Positions 1-8,559 of a DNA stretch of 64,000 nucleotides are shown piece by piece. The translations under genes were made by a program, and so were the position numbers. Under the pieces are notes generated by a model. That model was not told the origin of the DNA. It searched no databases and worked only from the letters and a program-made list of their open reading frames with translations. Position 1 is the stretch's first letter; every line of letters starts with the position of its first letter. The stretch spans positions 124,001 through 188,000 of the forward strand of contig NZ_CAIT01000004.1 of assembly GCF_000296815.2 (NCBI RefSeq), given 5' to 3'. Source of the stretch: Fibrisoma limi BUZ 3 (GTDB lineage: Bacteria; Bacteroidota; Bacteroidia; Cytophagales; Spirosomataceae).

Positions 1-11
1 AACAACTACTG

Positions 12-446
12 ATGAAACAACTCCTTTTTTCACTGGCGGTGCTGGCGACGGCCGCCAGTTGCGAGCCGCCACAGGCTAATGATGATCAGGTTCCGCCCGG
101 TGGCCGAGTCGCGGCCATTGACGTTGGCGGAACACCACCGCCCGCAAAAGCCGGATTGTTCACATTCTGGACCTCCACAACTGGCTGGAAATTCGATCGG
201 ATTGACATTCGGCTTAATGCCGACACCGTGGGTACAATCACGACTCCTTTTCTGATCACCTCTCAGCATCCGGTTCCGGAGTGTGGCCTGTCAATTCCTA
301 AAATGCTCGTCGTAGCCAAGCGGCCCGCCGGTCAGTACGTCCTGAAAGCAACCGCCACCAAAGGTGGTCAGGTTGTGAAAAAGTGGAGCGGTACGCTGAC
401 TTTCGCGGCAGATGAGTGCCGTCTGTTCAGATTCATTTTGCAATAA
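12..446 (+). CDS. Small lipoprotein, tandem paralogue A
   Basis: A 144-residue protein with a lipoprotein signal peptide: a charged start, a hydrophobic stretch and a lipobox ending at Cys17 (ATAASC). It is therefore probably anchored in a membrane facing the periplasm or cell surface. The mature part looks like a small beta-rich domain with two further cysteines, in PECGL and DECRL, that could form a disulphide. It aligns along most of its length with the next gene: shared features are an RLN motif, a (F/Y)LI motif, RP-G-Y and KWSGT. I do not recognise a named family and propose no function. The gene lies near the window edge, so an operon may begin upstream. Confidence 0.7.
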   Translation: MKQLLFSLAVLATAASCEPPQANDDQVPPGGRVAAIDVGGTPPPAKAGLFTFWTSTTGWKFDRIDIRLNADTVGTITTPFLITSQHPVPECGLSIPKMLVVAKRPAGQYVLKATATKGGQVVKKWSGTLTFAADECRLFRFILQ

Positions 447-475
447 TCCTCTCAAACCAAAACGTCAATCCATCA

Positions 476-847
476 ATGAAAACGATTGTTATTGCCCTGC
501 TTACCTTATTAACTGCCGTTAGCTGCAGCAACGAACGCGAAGTCATCAAACCCGCTATGGGCAGCTATCAGTTCTACACGAACAAAGCGTCTGATCAGTT
601 CGATCAGATCGAGGTGAGGCTCAATGGGGAATTGGCCGGCTCGCTAACCAAGCCTTATCTGATAGGTCAGCAACCCGACTGCCAAACCGAGATTGCCGGG
701 ATGATTCTGCGTGTGGAGCGGCCCGAGGGCAGTTACGCGCTGGAAGCGGTTGCGAAGCTGAGGGGTAAGTCGGTGAGCAAATGGTCTGGTACGGTCACCA
801 TTAAAGCTGGCGACTGCGGCCGCAGCCGGCTTAACAGCAATCAATAG
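476..847 (+). CDS. Small lipoprotein, tandem paralogue B
   Basis: A 123-residue lipoprotein beginning at the ATG at 476. The reading frame is open further upstream, but only this start gives a proper signal peptide with a lipobox cysteine at residue 17 (TAVSC). It resembles the preceding protein: RLN, then PYLI, RPEGSYALEA and KWSGTVT, plus the cysteine pair in PDCQT and GDCGR. Only the C-terminal tail after the last cysteine differs. It follows paralogue A after a 29-base gap and is presumably co-transcribed with it. The pair looks like a local duplication. Function is unknown. Confidence 0.7.
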   Translation: MKTIVIALLTLLTAVSCSNEREVIKPAMGSYQFYTNKASDQFDQIEVRLNGELAGSLTKPYLIGQQPDCQTEIAGMILRVERPEGSYALEAVAKLRGKSVSKWSGTVTIKAGDCGRSRLNSNQ

Positions 848-909
848 GCAGCCACCAGATAAGGTTGTCAGAGCGCCAACACCAATCAGAACAGTAAACA
901 ACAAAAGGT

Positions 910-1260
910 ATGAAACTCATTCTGTTCACCATCTGCACGCTGTTAAGCCTATGTACTGCGCTCAACCAGACGAGTAGTGCCCGGCCGCACGATCCAACCG
1001 GGCCGAAAATCCTGAGCAGGCAGGTTGCCCGTTACCTTACGTATCCCGACGTACTGCAACAGGCCGACCGGGCGGGGGTGGTTGTGATCAGCTTCCGCAT
1101 TGATACCAGACAACGCATGGCCGACATCCGTGTGCACAGCAAAGACGAATCCCTGAATGCTGAATTAATCCGGCAGTTGCTTGGTAAACCTATGCTCGGC
1201 GCTGGTCTTGACACGCAGATCCGGCATATGGTCCGTATCCGCTTTACAATGAAGGATTGA
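910..1260 (+). CDS. Exported TonB C-terminal-domain-like protein
   Basis: A 116-residue protein with an N-terminal signal peptide (about residues 1-24) and one small domain. Its pattern is that of a TonB C-terminal domain: a YP motif near residue 45, then a GVVVISFRID strand, a basic turn, and a helix with LN-ELIRQLLGKP. Such domains in energy transducers contact TonB boxes. Here there is no proline-rich spacer and no ExbB/ExbD neighbour, so it is probably a stand-alone periplasmic relative, not a complete TonB. It follows the two small lipoproteins on the same strand and is closed by a strong hairpin terminator. Confidence 0.6.
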   Translation: MKLILFTICTLLSLCTALNQTSSARPHDPTGPKILSRQVARYLTYPDVLQQADRAGVVVISFRIDTRQRMADIRVHSKDESLNAELIRQLLGKPMLGAGLDTQIRHMVRIRFTMKD

Positions 1261-1287
1261 TTCCTGACGAAAAGTGCATCTCGATTG

Positions 1288-1315
1288 GCCGGGCTCTGAT
1301 GAGCCCGGCTTTTTT
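1288..1315 (+). terminator. Rho-independent terminator
   Basis: A perfect nine-base stem (gccgggctc / gagcccggc) with a four-base loop is followed by a run of T. It lies 27 bases after the stop of the TonB-like gene and closes the 12-1260 transcription unit. Confidence 0.85.
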
Positions 1316-1463
1316 GCTGATCGGGTACTGGATACTCAGGAATTCGACCGCTTACTAAGTCATTTGACGCAGAAATCAGGCGTATTCGCCCGTTCGCGGG
1401 GTGCCACCCATCGACATAAGGCTATTTCTTGTATCTTGAATCACTGTTGTTTCGAGATTGTAT

Positions 1464-4400
1464 ATGCCTGTTCGTCAGCTTGTTCACGCCACCCGTTATG
1501 TAGCCGGCCTGCTGGCTGGACTGGTATTTTGCGGCTGGACGACCGATGGGCTGGCGCAGCAGTTTGCCGATCGCAAATACGGTGTGTACGATGGTCTTTC
1601 GTACGTCCACGTACGCCAATTGCACCAGGACGCCCTGGGCCGACTGTGGATCGGTACCATTTTCGGACTAAACGTTTATGACGGAACGTTGCCCATTGCC
1701 AATCACCGGCGCTACCCGATGCTCCCCGATATGAACGTGTCGGGCATTACGTCTACCGACGACGGGATCGTCTGGGCTAATGCAAACAACCGGCTGTTTC
1801 AGATCAACGGCATCGGTACCGCCAGCCTGATCGTGCGCGAACATCATATTGACTATGGTGTCGGCGTGTTTCGGCACCGGATGCGATTTCTGGTCGCCGA
1901 TCATGAACGTCGGCTCTGGTTTACAGCCGAAAGTAAGCTCGATCATGTAGGCCATCGGCTGTATTGCTGGGTCGGTGGTAAAGCTCAGAATGTAACAGGT
2001 CGTTTCTTTGCTAACCCCGAGCAATCATTCCGGGGGGTATTGGCGGACCGGATCAACAAGCGATTGCTGCTGCTGACTGACGACAGGCGTTTGTGGAGCC
2101 TGCAAAACAACAGACTTACCGAATTGCATACCGGACCGGCGCTGGATCAGTTGCTGCTTAACCCGGCTGGTCGGGTGTATGGGCTGTCTGGAACAACCCT
2201 TTACCGAATTGACGGTCAGTCCCTACAAAAATTGTACACCGTCCCCGTTCCGGCCGATTACCTGTCCATCTGCGCGGTCGGTTTGAACGAGGAAATTGCG
2301 TTTCAAAGACAGGTCGACAACCGGAATATCTGCTGGTATGATGGTAAGTCGCTCAGTCATTCGCACCGAAGCAGTTCGCCGATCGACCATCTGCTTTTCG
2401 ACCGTAATGGCGAACTCTGGGTTGCTTCCTCGAGCGATGGGCTCTATCACCTCCGGTTAAGCGGCTGGCGGTATTTCGACGAATCGGAGGGGTGGGTGAA
2501 GGGGACCTGTTCCGTGGGGGAGGATCGTACGGGGGCTATCTGGTTCGGCTCGTGGGGCAATGGCCTGAGTCGGCTTACACCGCATGGCATCACGGTCGAC
2601 AGTACGTATTTCCGGGGACACCTGATGCGGTATTTCCGGCCGTCTACCCAGCACGATGCCGCTGGAAACATCGTCTTTTCGGCCGGCGATAACGATGGTG
2701 TCTTCCGGTTTGATGGCCGTGTGCTGCAACAGTTTCCCGGTACGGACACGACGGACATTATAACCGCTTTTTACGATGACGTACCTCGCAATCGCTACCT
2801 ATTGGCTGGCTCAGGAGCGTTACTAATCTACAATCGGCGGACGATGAAGCTGACCGACCGAATACCATTGCCGACCGATGAATACAATACAATTGAGCAG
2901 GATAAGGCTGGTACGTTCTGGATTGGAGGAGCGTACAAAACGCTGCTGTGGGATGGCCGGGGTCGTAAATTTCGCATCCTGAGGCAGGAAGAAGGGACCC
3001 TGCCTGTGCAGACGGTGCGGGAGATCCAGCGCGATAACCACGGCAATCTCTGGCTGGCTACGAACCAGGGACTCTGGCTGTACGACCATAAGCAGTACCG
3101 ACGCATTGCGGCCGATTACATACAGAAAACAATTACGTACTGCCGCTTTCTGAACAAGTACCTGATCATCGGGACGCTGGAAGGCCTGTTTGTGATGGAC
3201 CGGCAGCGTTTCTACGAACGGGGAGAGGAATGGGTCATGTATTTCGACCAGGAAAATGGATTCCGCGGAAGCCAGTGTTTCTTTAAAGGCTATTGGCGCG
3301 ACACAAAGGGGCGTCTCTGGATACCTACGCAAAACTGCGTTATGATGATTCCGGAGACGCAGTTGATAGAACAACTCAAACCCGTTCCGGCCGGCATCTG
3401 TTCGTTCCGGGATCTTCGCACCGGCCAGCGCATCGATGTGCAGGCCGATATGCACCTGAATCCAAACCAGAACGATCTGGAAGTCACGCTGCTTGAGCCG
3501 GATAACCACAACGCGCTTACCAACAGTACGTATAGCTACCGACTTGAACGACTGGACGGCAAACCCGATCCAACCCTGGCCGAATGGTCGGCGCCCGTCA
3601 AGCAGAATATCATCACATTCCGTAACCTGACGGATGGCCGGTATCGGTTGACTGCCAGGGTACTGCGGGCCAATGGCCTCTGGAATACCCGGCCATACGT
3701 ACAAGCGTTTCAGATTGCTCCGCCCTGGTGGGCAACGTGGTGGTTTCGTACCTGGGTTATTGTCAGCGTAGTGGTCGGGCTGGCGTTCTGGCGAATCCGG
3801 CAGGTGCGGACAGTGACCCGTCGGCGGCTCAAAGCGGCCCGTACGCAGCGCCGGCTCGCGCAACTCGAAGCCGAAGCCGCCCATAAACAGAAACAACTTG
3901 CCGAAGCCAGTCGCCAGCGTGCGTTGCTGGAACTGAAAGCCATATCGAACCAGATTGACCCGCACTTCGTCTCAAATTTTCTGATGGCGGTACAGTCGGT
4001 TGCTTTTGAGAATGATCCTGAAACCATCGTAGAGTATCTGGCCAAGTTTGGCGCTATCTTCCGTAATCAGTTGACGAGCCGTAGCCGGGTCTTTTGGACA
4101 TTAGGCGAGGAACTGGAGTTTGTCAACAACTACCTGGATCTTGAACGTGTGCGTTTCGGCGAGCGTATTCGGTTTGCCGTACAGGTAGCGCCCGATGTAC
4201 CAATGCAGACGAGTTTGCCGAAAATGCTCATTCAGGGCTATGTGTCTAATGCCATCAAGCATGGGCTGGAGAATAAACCCGAGGGCGGCACAGTGCAGCT
4301 AACGGTCAGGCTCGACCAGGAGCGCCTGTATATCTGTGTAGAAGATGATGGCGTTGGGCTGGACCAGGCCAGGCAGTACCGCCGACGCAGCACGGGTCGG

Positions 4401-4625
4401 GGACTGAGTATTAACGAAGCCGTTCTGAATCAGTTGAATGAGTACAATACGCTGCGGAGCTGGCAACAAATCACGGATTTAGCTAAAACCAAGGCCGGGG
4501 GTGTGGGTGTGCGACAGGAAGCCAGTCTGCCTCTCCATCCCGTTCTCCCACCCGAAGAAGCCAGCGATGATGCACCAGCGACCGAGCCGAAACCTATGTC
4601 GGACACTACGTCGGCATTGGCTTGA
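1464..4625 (+). CDS. Sensor histidine kinase: beta-propeller + Y_Y_Y + LytS-type kinase
   Basis: A 1053-residue inner-membrane sensor. A signal peptide (about 1-34, ending GLAQQ) precedes many two-component-regulator propeller repeats, seen as recurring LWIGT, IWFGS and LWLATN strands. A Y_Y_Y-like domain (about 680-755), a transmembrane helix (about 765-785) and a coiled coil lead to a His_kinase/LytS domain. The phospho-acceptor is His834 in QIDPHF. The ATPase part has an N box (SNAIKHG) and glycine boxes (DDGVGL, GRGLSI). This architecture senses periplasmic ligands, often glycans, in Bacteroidota, but the ligand here is unknown. ATG 1464 was chosen over an in-frame TTG two codons earlier. 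The LytTR regulator follows 25 bases downstream. Confidence 0.9.
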   Translation: MPVRQLVHATRYVAGLLAGLVFCGWTTDGLAQQFADRKYGVYDGLSYVHVRQLHQDALGRLWIGTIFGLNVYDGTLPIANHRRYPMLPDMNVSGITSTDDGIVWANANNRLFQINGIGTASLIVREHHIDYGVGVFRHRMRFLVADHERRLWFTAESKLDHVGHRLYCWVGGKAQNVTGRFFANPEQSFRGVLADRINKRLLLLTDDRRLWSLQNNRLTELHTGPALDQLLLNPAGRVYGLSGTTLYRIDGQSLQKLYTVPVPADYLSICAVGLNEEIAFQRQVDNRNICWYDGKSLSHSHRSSSPIDHLLFDRNGELWVASSSDGLYHLRLSGWRYFDESEGWVKGTCSVGEDRTGAIWFGSWGNGLSRLTPHGITVDSTYFRGHLMRYFRPSTQHDAAGNIVFSAGDNDGVFRFDGRVLQQFPGTDTTDIITAFYDDVPRNRYLLAGSGALLIYNRRTMKLTDRIPLPTDEYNTIEQDKAGTFWIGGAYKTLLWDGRGRKFRILRQEEGTLPVQTVREIQRDNHGNLWLATNQGLWLYDHKQYRRIAADYIQKTITYCRFLNKYLIIGTLEGLFVMDRQRFYERGEEWVMYFDQENGFRGSQCFFKGYWRDTKGRLWIPTQNCVMMIPETQLIEQLKPVPAGICSFRDLRTGQRIDVQADMHLNPNQNDLEVTLLEPDNHNALTNSTYSYRLERLDGKPDPTLAEWSAPVKQNIITFRNLTDGRYRLTARVLRANGLWNTRPYVQAFQIAPPWWATWWFRTWVIVSVVVGLAFWRIRQVRTVTRRRLKAARTQRRLAQLEAEAAHKQKQLAEASRQRALLELKAISNQIDPHFVSNFLMAVQSVAFENDPETIVEYLAKFGAIFRNQLTSRSRVFWTLGEELEFVNNYLDLERVRFGERIRFAVQVAPDVPMQTSLPKMLIQGYVSNAIKHGLENKPEGGTVQLTVRLDQERLYICVEDDGVGLDQARQYRRRSTGRGLSINEAVLNQLNEYNTLRSWQQITDLAKTKAGGVGVRQEASLPLHPVLPPEEASDDAPATEPKPMSDTTSALA

Positions 4626-4650
4626 TTAGGATTGCTTAACCCACACAACT

Positions 4651-5454
4651 ATGATTGTACCCGTTGTTAAAGCTGTATTGATTGACGATGAACTGCCTAT
4701 CCGACGGACCTTGCGAGGGCTGCTGTCGCCTTTGCCCGAAGTGGACGTAGTAGGCGAAGCGGGCAACGTTACTGAAGGTATTGACCTGCTCATTGAGCAC
4801 AAGCCTGATCTGATTTTTCTTGACATCAAGATGCCGGTCCGGAGCGGTTTCGACCTGCTGGATGAACTATCGGTGCAGCACCAGTCCTACGGGGTTATTT
4901 TTGTATCGGGCTACCCCGACGAGGCCCTGACGGCCGTTCAGAAAGCCGCCCCTTACCTGCATTCTGATTTTTTGGTCAAGCCGGTTGATCCACGGCTGTT
5001 GAAGGAGAAAGTTCGCCTGTTCTACCATAAATGGCTTGCTGATAAGGAGCATGAAGCCGAGATCGTAGCGCAACTGGAAGAAGCCTTTTCCCAGACCGGC
5101 AACTCTGATTTTACCGGTCCCCGGCACCTAATTTTTCACAGTAGTTCCGCGTTTCACCGCATTCCGGTGGCCGACATCATGTACTGCGAAGCGTCGAATC
5201 GGCAGATCAGTATTTATTGCAGTCAGGTTGAGCACATCAACGTACCAAATCTTACCCTGGATACGCTCGAAAAACAGCTTCCAAAGCAACTGTTTCTCCG
5301 AATTGGCCGTAGCCACATTGTTAATAAGGAAGCGATTAACTACCTCGAAAAAGGAGCCCGAACTCGCTGCCGCCTGCTGTTGAACGGGCGAGTTCGGGAA
5401 CTGCATATCTATGCCAGCAATGCCGAAAAGATAGAACAAACTACCTGGTCGTGA
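4651..5454 (+). CDS. LytTR-family response regulator
   Basis: A 267-residue cytoplasmic regulator. The receiver domain (about 6-125) has the acidic pair D12/D13, the phospho-acceptor Asp58 in FLDIKMP, and the conserved Lys in LVKP. A LytTR DNA-binding domain follows (about 155-260), with the typical IMYCEASNR strand and FLRIGRSHIVN segment. It lies 25 bases after the histidine kinase gene and is surely its partner: LytS-type kinases pair with LytTR regulators. Target genes cannot be read from the sequence. The orphan SusC/SusD pair at 8.5 kb is the nearest surface system, but a link is only a guess. Confidence 0.92.
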   Translation: MIVPVVKAVLIDDELPIRRTLRGLLSPLPEVDVVGEAGNVTEGIDLLIEHKPDLIFLDIKMPVRSGFDLLDELSVQHQSYGVIFVSGYPDEALTAVQKAAPYLHSDFLVKPVDPRLLKEKVRLFYHKWLADKEHEAEIVAQLEEAFSQTGNSDFTGPRHLIFHSSSAFHRIPVADIMYCEASNRQISIYCSQVEHINVPNLTLDTLEKQLPKQLFLRIGRSHIVNKEAINYLEKGARTRCRLLLNGRVRELHIYASNAEKIEQTTWS

Positions 5455-5493
5455 GTTAGTAGCGGCCGACAGTCTGCCCAGCGAAGTCTTGAA

Positions 5494-7965
5494 TCAGGCC
5501 AGGTAGCTACCAATGCTTACTACGTCGGCGAACACACCGGAGGCCGTCACCTCCGCGCCGGCACCGGGACCTTTCACCACCAGTGGCCGATCTTTGTACC
5601 GCTCCGTGGTGAAGGACACGATGTTGTCGGCACCGGTCAACTGATAGAACGGATGCTCCGGTCCAACGGACCGTAGTTCAATTATGGCCTTGTTGTCTTC
5701 AAACGAGGCAACAAACCGCAGTTTCTTGCCCTCGGCTTCGGCCTCCTGAAGCAGATTTTCGAAGTAGTCGTTATTCCGCTCCAGTTCGTCAAAAAACGCT
5801 GGTACGCTGGGAGCATCCAGGCATGATTGAGGCAGCAGGTTTTTGACTGTCACATCGGAGGGCTCCAGCGGGAAACCGGCTTCGCGGGCCAGAATCAGGA
5901 TCTTACGGGCTACGTCCTGGCCGCTCAGGTCGTCGCGCGGGTCGGGTTCAGTATACCCTTTTTCTTTGGCTTCGCGCACTACGTCCGCAAACGTGGGCCG
6001 ACTCGCCGGATCGCCGGAACCGAAAGAATTGAAAATGTACGACAGCGTACCCGACAGAATCGCTTCGATTTTAATAAACTGGTCGCCGGCCGTAATCAGC
6101 CCCTGCAGGGTGTTGATGATGGGCAGGCCAGCACCAACGTTCGTTTCGTAGAGGAACTTGACGCCCCGGTTCAGCGCCGTTCGTTGCAGTCGCCGGTATT
6201 CGCTGTACGGTCCGGAATTGGCTACTTTGTTTGGCGTTACGACCGAGATGTTGGCGTCCAGCAGCGATTCGTAGAACTGCACAATGTCCTTGTCGGAGGT
6301 GCAGTCGATGAAGACCGAGTTCGGTAGGTTATAGTCCTGCATTTTCTCCACAAAGGCGGGCAGCGAAGTCGTGACGCCCTCGGTTAGGAGCCGTTCGTGC
6401 CAGGCGTCCAGGGCAACGCCCTTCGGATCGAGCAGCATTTTTTTAGTGTTGGCCAGGCCAACGACGCACACCTTCAGCAGCTTTTCGGAGCGCAGGAATT
6501 CGTACTGGCTGCAAATCTGTTTCAGCAGCGTTTTGCCGATCAATCCGGTACCAACCAGATACAGATTCAGCACCCGCGCTTCTGACTGGAAGAATACGTT
6601 GTGGATGGCGTTGAGGGCCTTCGACAGGTTGTTTTTGTTGATCACCACCGAGATGTTGATCTCCGACGAACCCTGCGCCACCGCTACGATGTTAACCCCG
6701 TTCTTCCCGAGCACGGAGAACAGCTTTCCGGCGATACCCGAGCTCTTCCGCATCCCCTCACCGACGGTGGCAATAACCGACAGATCGCGCTCGATGCTGA
6801 TGTTATCGATGTGTCCATGAGCAATTTCGGTCGCGAATTCCATGTCCAGAATGGCCTTCACGTTCTCGGCTCCACGCGGATCGATGGCAAAACAGATCGA
6901 GTGTTCTGACGACGCCTGCGAGATCAGGATGACGCTGATCCGGTGACGGGCCAGCACCCCGAACAGCTTGGCCGATACACCCGCTACCCCGATCATGCCG
7001 GAGCCCTGTACGTTTACCAGCGCAATGTCGTCGATGCTCGAAATACCGGTGATGGTGTATTGCCGCCGTTCGGCCGTCCGGCTCACGACGGTACCGTCGT
7101 GCGTCGGGTTGAACGTATTGAGCACCCGAATCGGAATGTTGCGGGCAAAGGCCGGCTGTAGGCTCGGCGGGTAGATTACCTTGGCGCCGAAGTGCGACAG
7201 TTCCATCGCTTCGGCATACGTAATGGTCGGGATATTGAAGGCGTTGGGTACCTTGCGCGGGTCGGCAGTCATCATGCCGTCTACGTCGGTCCAGATGTCG
7301 ATGCGGTCGGCGTTGAGGGCCGCACCAAGGATGCTGGCCGTGTAGTCGGAACCGCCCCGGCCGAGGGTGGTGGTTTCACCTTTCTCCGTCGAGCCGATGA
7401 AGCCCGTCACGATCTGCAACGCTGTTTCTTTTGCAAAATGAGCCTGCACCAGCTCGTTCGTGAGCGTGTAATCCACCTCCGCGTGGCTGAACTGATCGTC
7501 GGTCTTGATGATCTTCCGGGCGTCGCAGAAGGCGACAGAAAGCCCACGACTACGCAGACACTCGGTCACGACGGCCGTCGATAGCCGCTCGCCGAAGCCC
7601 ATAACCAGGTCCATCGTACGGGGCGTTAACTCGCGGATCAGCGATACGCCCCGCAGCAGGTCTTCGAGTTCGTTGATAACCCCCCGGATGGACGCAAATA
7701 CCTTGCTTTGTTCCTTGATCGGAATTAGAGCCTTGACTACGTTGAAATGCCGGTCTTCAATGCGCCGGACGAGTTCTGAGTAGTCCTGGTTACCACCCGT
7801 AGCCATCCGCCCGATTTCAATAAGCTGGTTCGTTACTCCGCTCATGGCCGACAGCACAACGGCTATAGTATCGCCCTGTTCGCGGTGGGTTTCAATGATC
7901 TGGATAACCTGTTTTATGCTCTCGATCGAGCCAACTGAAGTACCGCCGAATTTTAATACGAACAT
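5494..7965 (-). CDS. thrA: Bifunctional aspartokinase / homoserine dehydrogenase I
   Basis: An 823-residue fusion enzyme for the first and third steps from aspartate to homoserine (threonine, methionine and isoleucine branch). The N-terminal aspartokinase starts with the KFGGTS motif (residues 5-10) and contains GRGGSDYTAS. Tandem ACT regulatory domains occupy the middle (about 300-460). The C-terminal homoserine dehydrogenase begins at the NAD(P) motif LYLVGTGLIGK and includes the DDLSGQDVARK region. Length and order match the ThrA/MetL fusion. The ACT region suggests end-product feedback. It converges with the two-component pair and has no thrB or thrC beside it in this window. Confidence 0.95.
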   Translation of the reverse strand: MFVLKFGGTSVGSIESIKQVIQIIETHREQGDTIAVVLSAMSGVTNQLIEIGRMATGGNQDYSELVRRIEDRHFNVVKALIPIKEQSKVFASIRGVINELEDLLRGVSLIRELTPRTMDLVMGFGERLSTAVVTECLRSRGLSVAFCDARKIIKTDDQFSHAEVDYTLTNELVQAHFAKETALQIVTGFIGSTEKGETTTLGRGGSDYTASILGAALNADRIDIWTDVDGMMTADPRKVPNAFNIPTITYAEAMELSHFGAKVIYPPSLQPAFARNIPIRVLNTFNPTHDGTVVSRTAERRQYTITGISSIDDIALVNVQGSGMIGVAGVSAKLFGVLARHRISVILISQASSEHSICFAIDPRGAENVKAILDMEFATEIAHGHIDNISIERDLSVIATVGEGMRKSSGIAGKLFSVLGKNGVNIVAVAQGSSEINISVVINKNNLSKALNAIHNVFFQSEARVLNLYLVGTGLIGKTLLKQICSQYEFLRSEKLLKVCVVGLANTKKMLLDPKGVALDAWHERLLTEGVTTSLPAFVEKMQDYNLPNSVFIDCTSDKDIVQFYESLLDANISVVTPNKVANSGPYSEYRRLQRTALNRGVKFLYETNVGAGLPIINTLQGLITAGDQFIKIEAILSGTLSYIFNSFGSGDPASRPTFADVVREAKEKGYTEPDPRDDLSGQDVARKILILAREAGFPLEPSDVTVKNLLPQSCLDAPSVPAFFDELERNNDYFENLLQEAEAEGKKLRFVASFEDNKAIIELRSVGPEHPFYQLTGADNIVSFTTERYKDRPLVVKGPGAGAEVTASGVFADVVSIGSYLA

Positions 7966-7975
7966 TATAATAATT

Positions 7976-8007
7976 GCGAATGAGTGAATGAGCGAAAGAG
8001 CGAATTA
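7976..8007. repeat. Octamer tandem repeat, four units
   Basis: Four consecutive 8-base units: gcgaatga, gtgaatga, gcgaaaga, gcgaatta. They begin ten bases upstream of the thrA start codon, within its 5' leader. The same unit recurs four times at 48509-48540. Confidence 0.75.
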
Positions 8008-8079
8008 CTGCTGCCAAGGGCATACGACACTCAAGCTCATAACTAATCAGGAAGCCGTTGATGAGGGTAACTGGAACCG

Positions 8080-8087
8080 CAAAGATA
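8080..8087 (-). promoter_or_regulatory. Candidate -7 element for thrA
   Basis: Read on the minus strand this is TATCTTTG, an exact match to the Bacteroidota -7 consensus TAnnTTTG. It would give a leader of about 110 bases containing the octamer array. No convincing TTTG -33 partner is visible. Confidence 0.4.
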
Positions 8088-8559
8088 ACGGAAAGACAGC
8101 GGCAAGCCACCGCGTCGGTAGCAGAAATTAAAAAGACATGTTTATCCGGTCGTGCGTGTCTGACCAATTGCCGACATCCGAGTGAGTAGTAAGTCCAAGG
8201 AGTAGTCAACGTTTCGGCAACCAGCAGGGGCAGTCTTGATTCAACAGCTAGGGGTACTCACAGAGCCACACAGGTTGAAATAGACTTTTTCATAGTATAT
8301 GGGATGAGTAGAATATTTGATTCGTTTTGATAACACTGTCGGAGAAGCTCGTTAAATTTTAGAAAATTAGCGATTCGAGTCAGGTAAAAATGGGTAGTAA
8401 GTCAATCAGGTTTTGCTTTCTGGCTTGGTACTATAAATAGAAAATCAAGATTCGCTGCGTATAATTGCGTACCATCGGATTCAGGAAGTGGAAGTACATA
8501 ATCAAGCACTTCCGGCCGATTTATTAAGCGTTCACTATTCACTGTTTAACCATTCCCTT

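Larger units (their letters stand above)
7966..8559. other. 594-base gap between divergent thrA and susC
   Basis: The gap separates divergently transcribed genes and must hold promoters for both. It contains a four-unit octamer array at 7976-8007 and a TAnnTTTG-type element for thrA at 8080-8087. The AT-rich stretch from about 8280 to 8470 is the likely SusC promoter region, but no convincing TTTG/TAnnTTTG pair was found there. I see no supported gene: open frames here have no recognisable product. Confidence 0.6.

Noticed and set aside
1274-1681. Plus-strand frame starting in the terminator region
   Set aside because: It begins inside the terminator stem and overlaps the start of the sensor kinase in another frame; cysteine-rich nonsense-like product.
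2823-3965. Long minus-strand open frame of 380 codons
   Set aside because: It lies wholly antisense to the sensor kinase, lacks any recognisable domain, and the high G+C content produces such frames frequently.
7976-8007. Octamer repeats read as a small CRISPR array
   Set aside because: Units are directly adjacent with no spacers, and no cas gene is present in the window.
7892-8209. Minus-strand frame overlapping the thrA start
   Set aside because: The product has no recognisable domain, overlaps conserved thrA codons in another frame, and its sequence runs through the octamer array.
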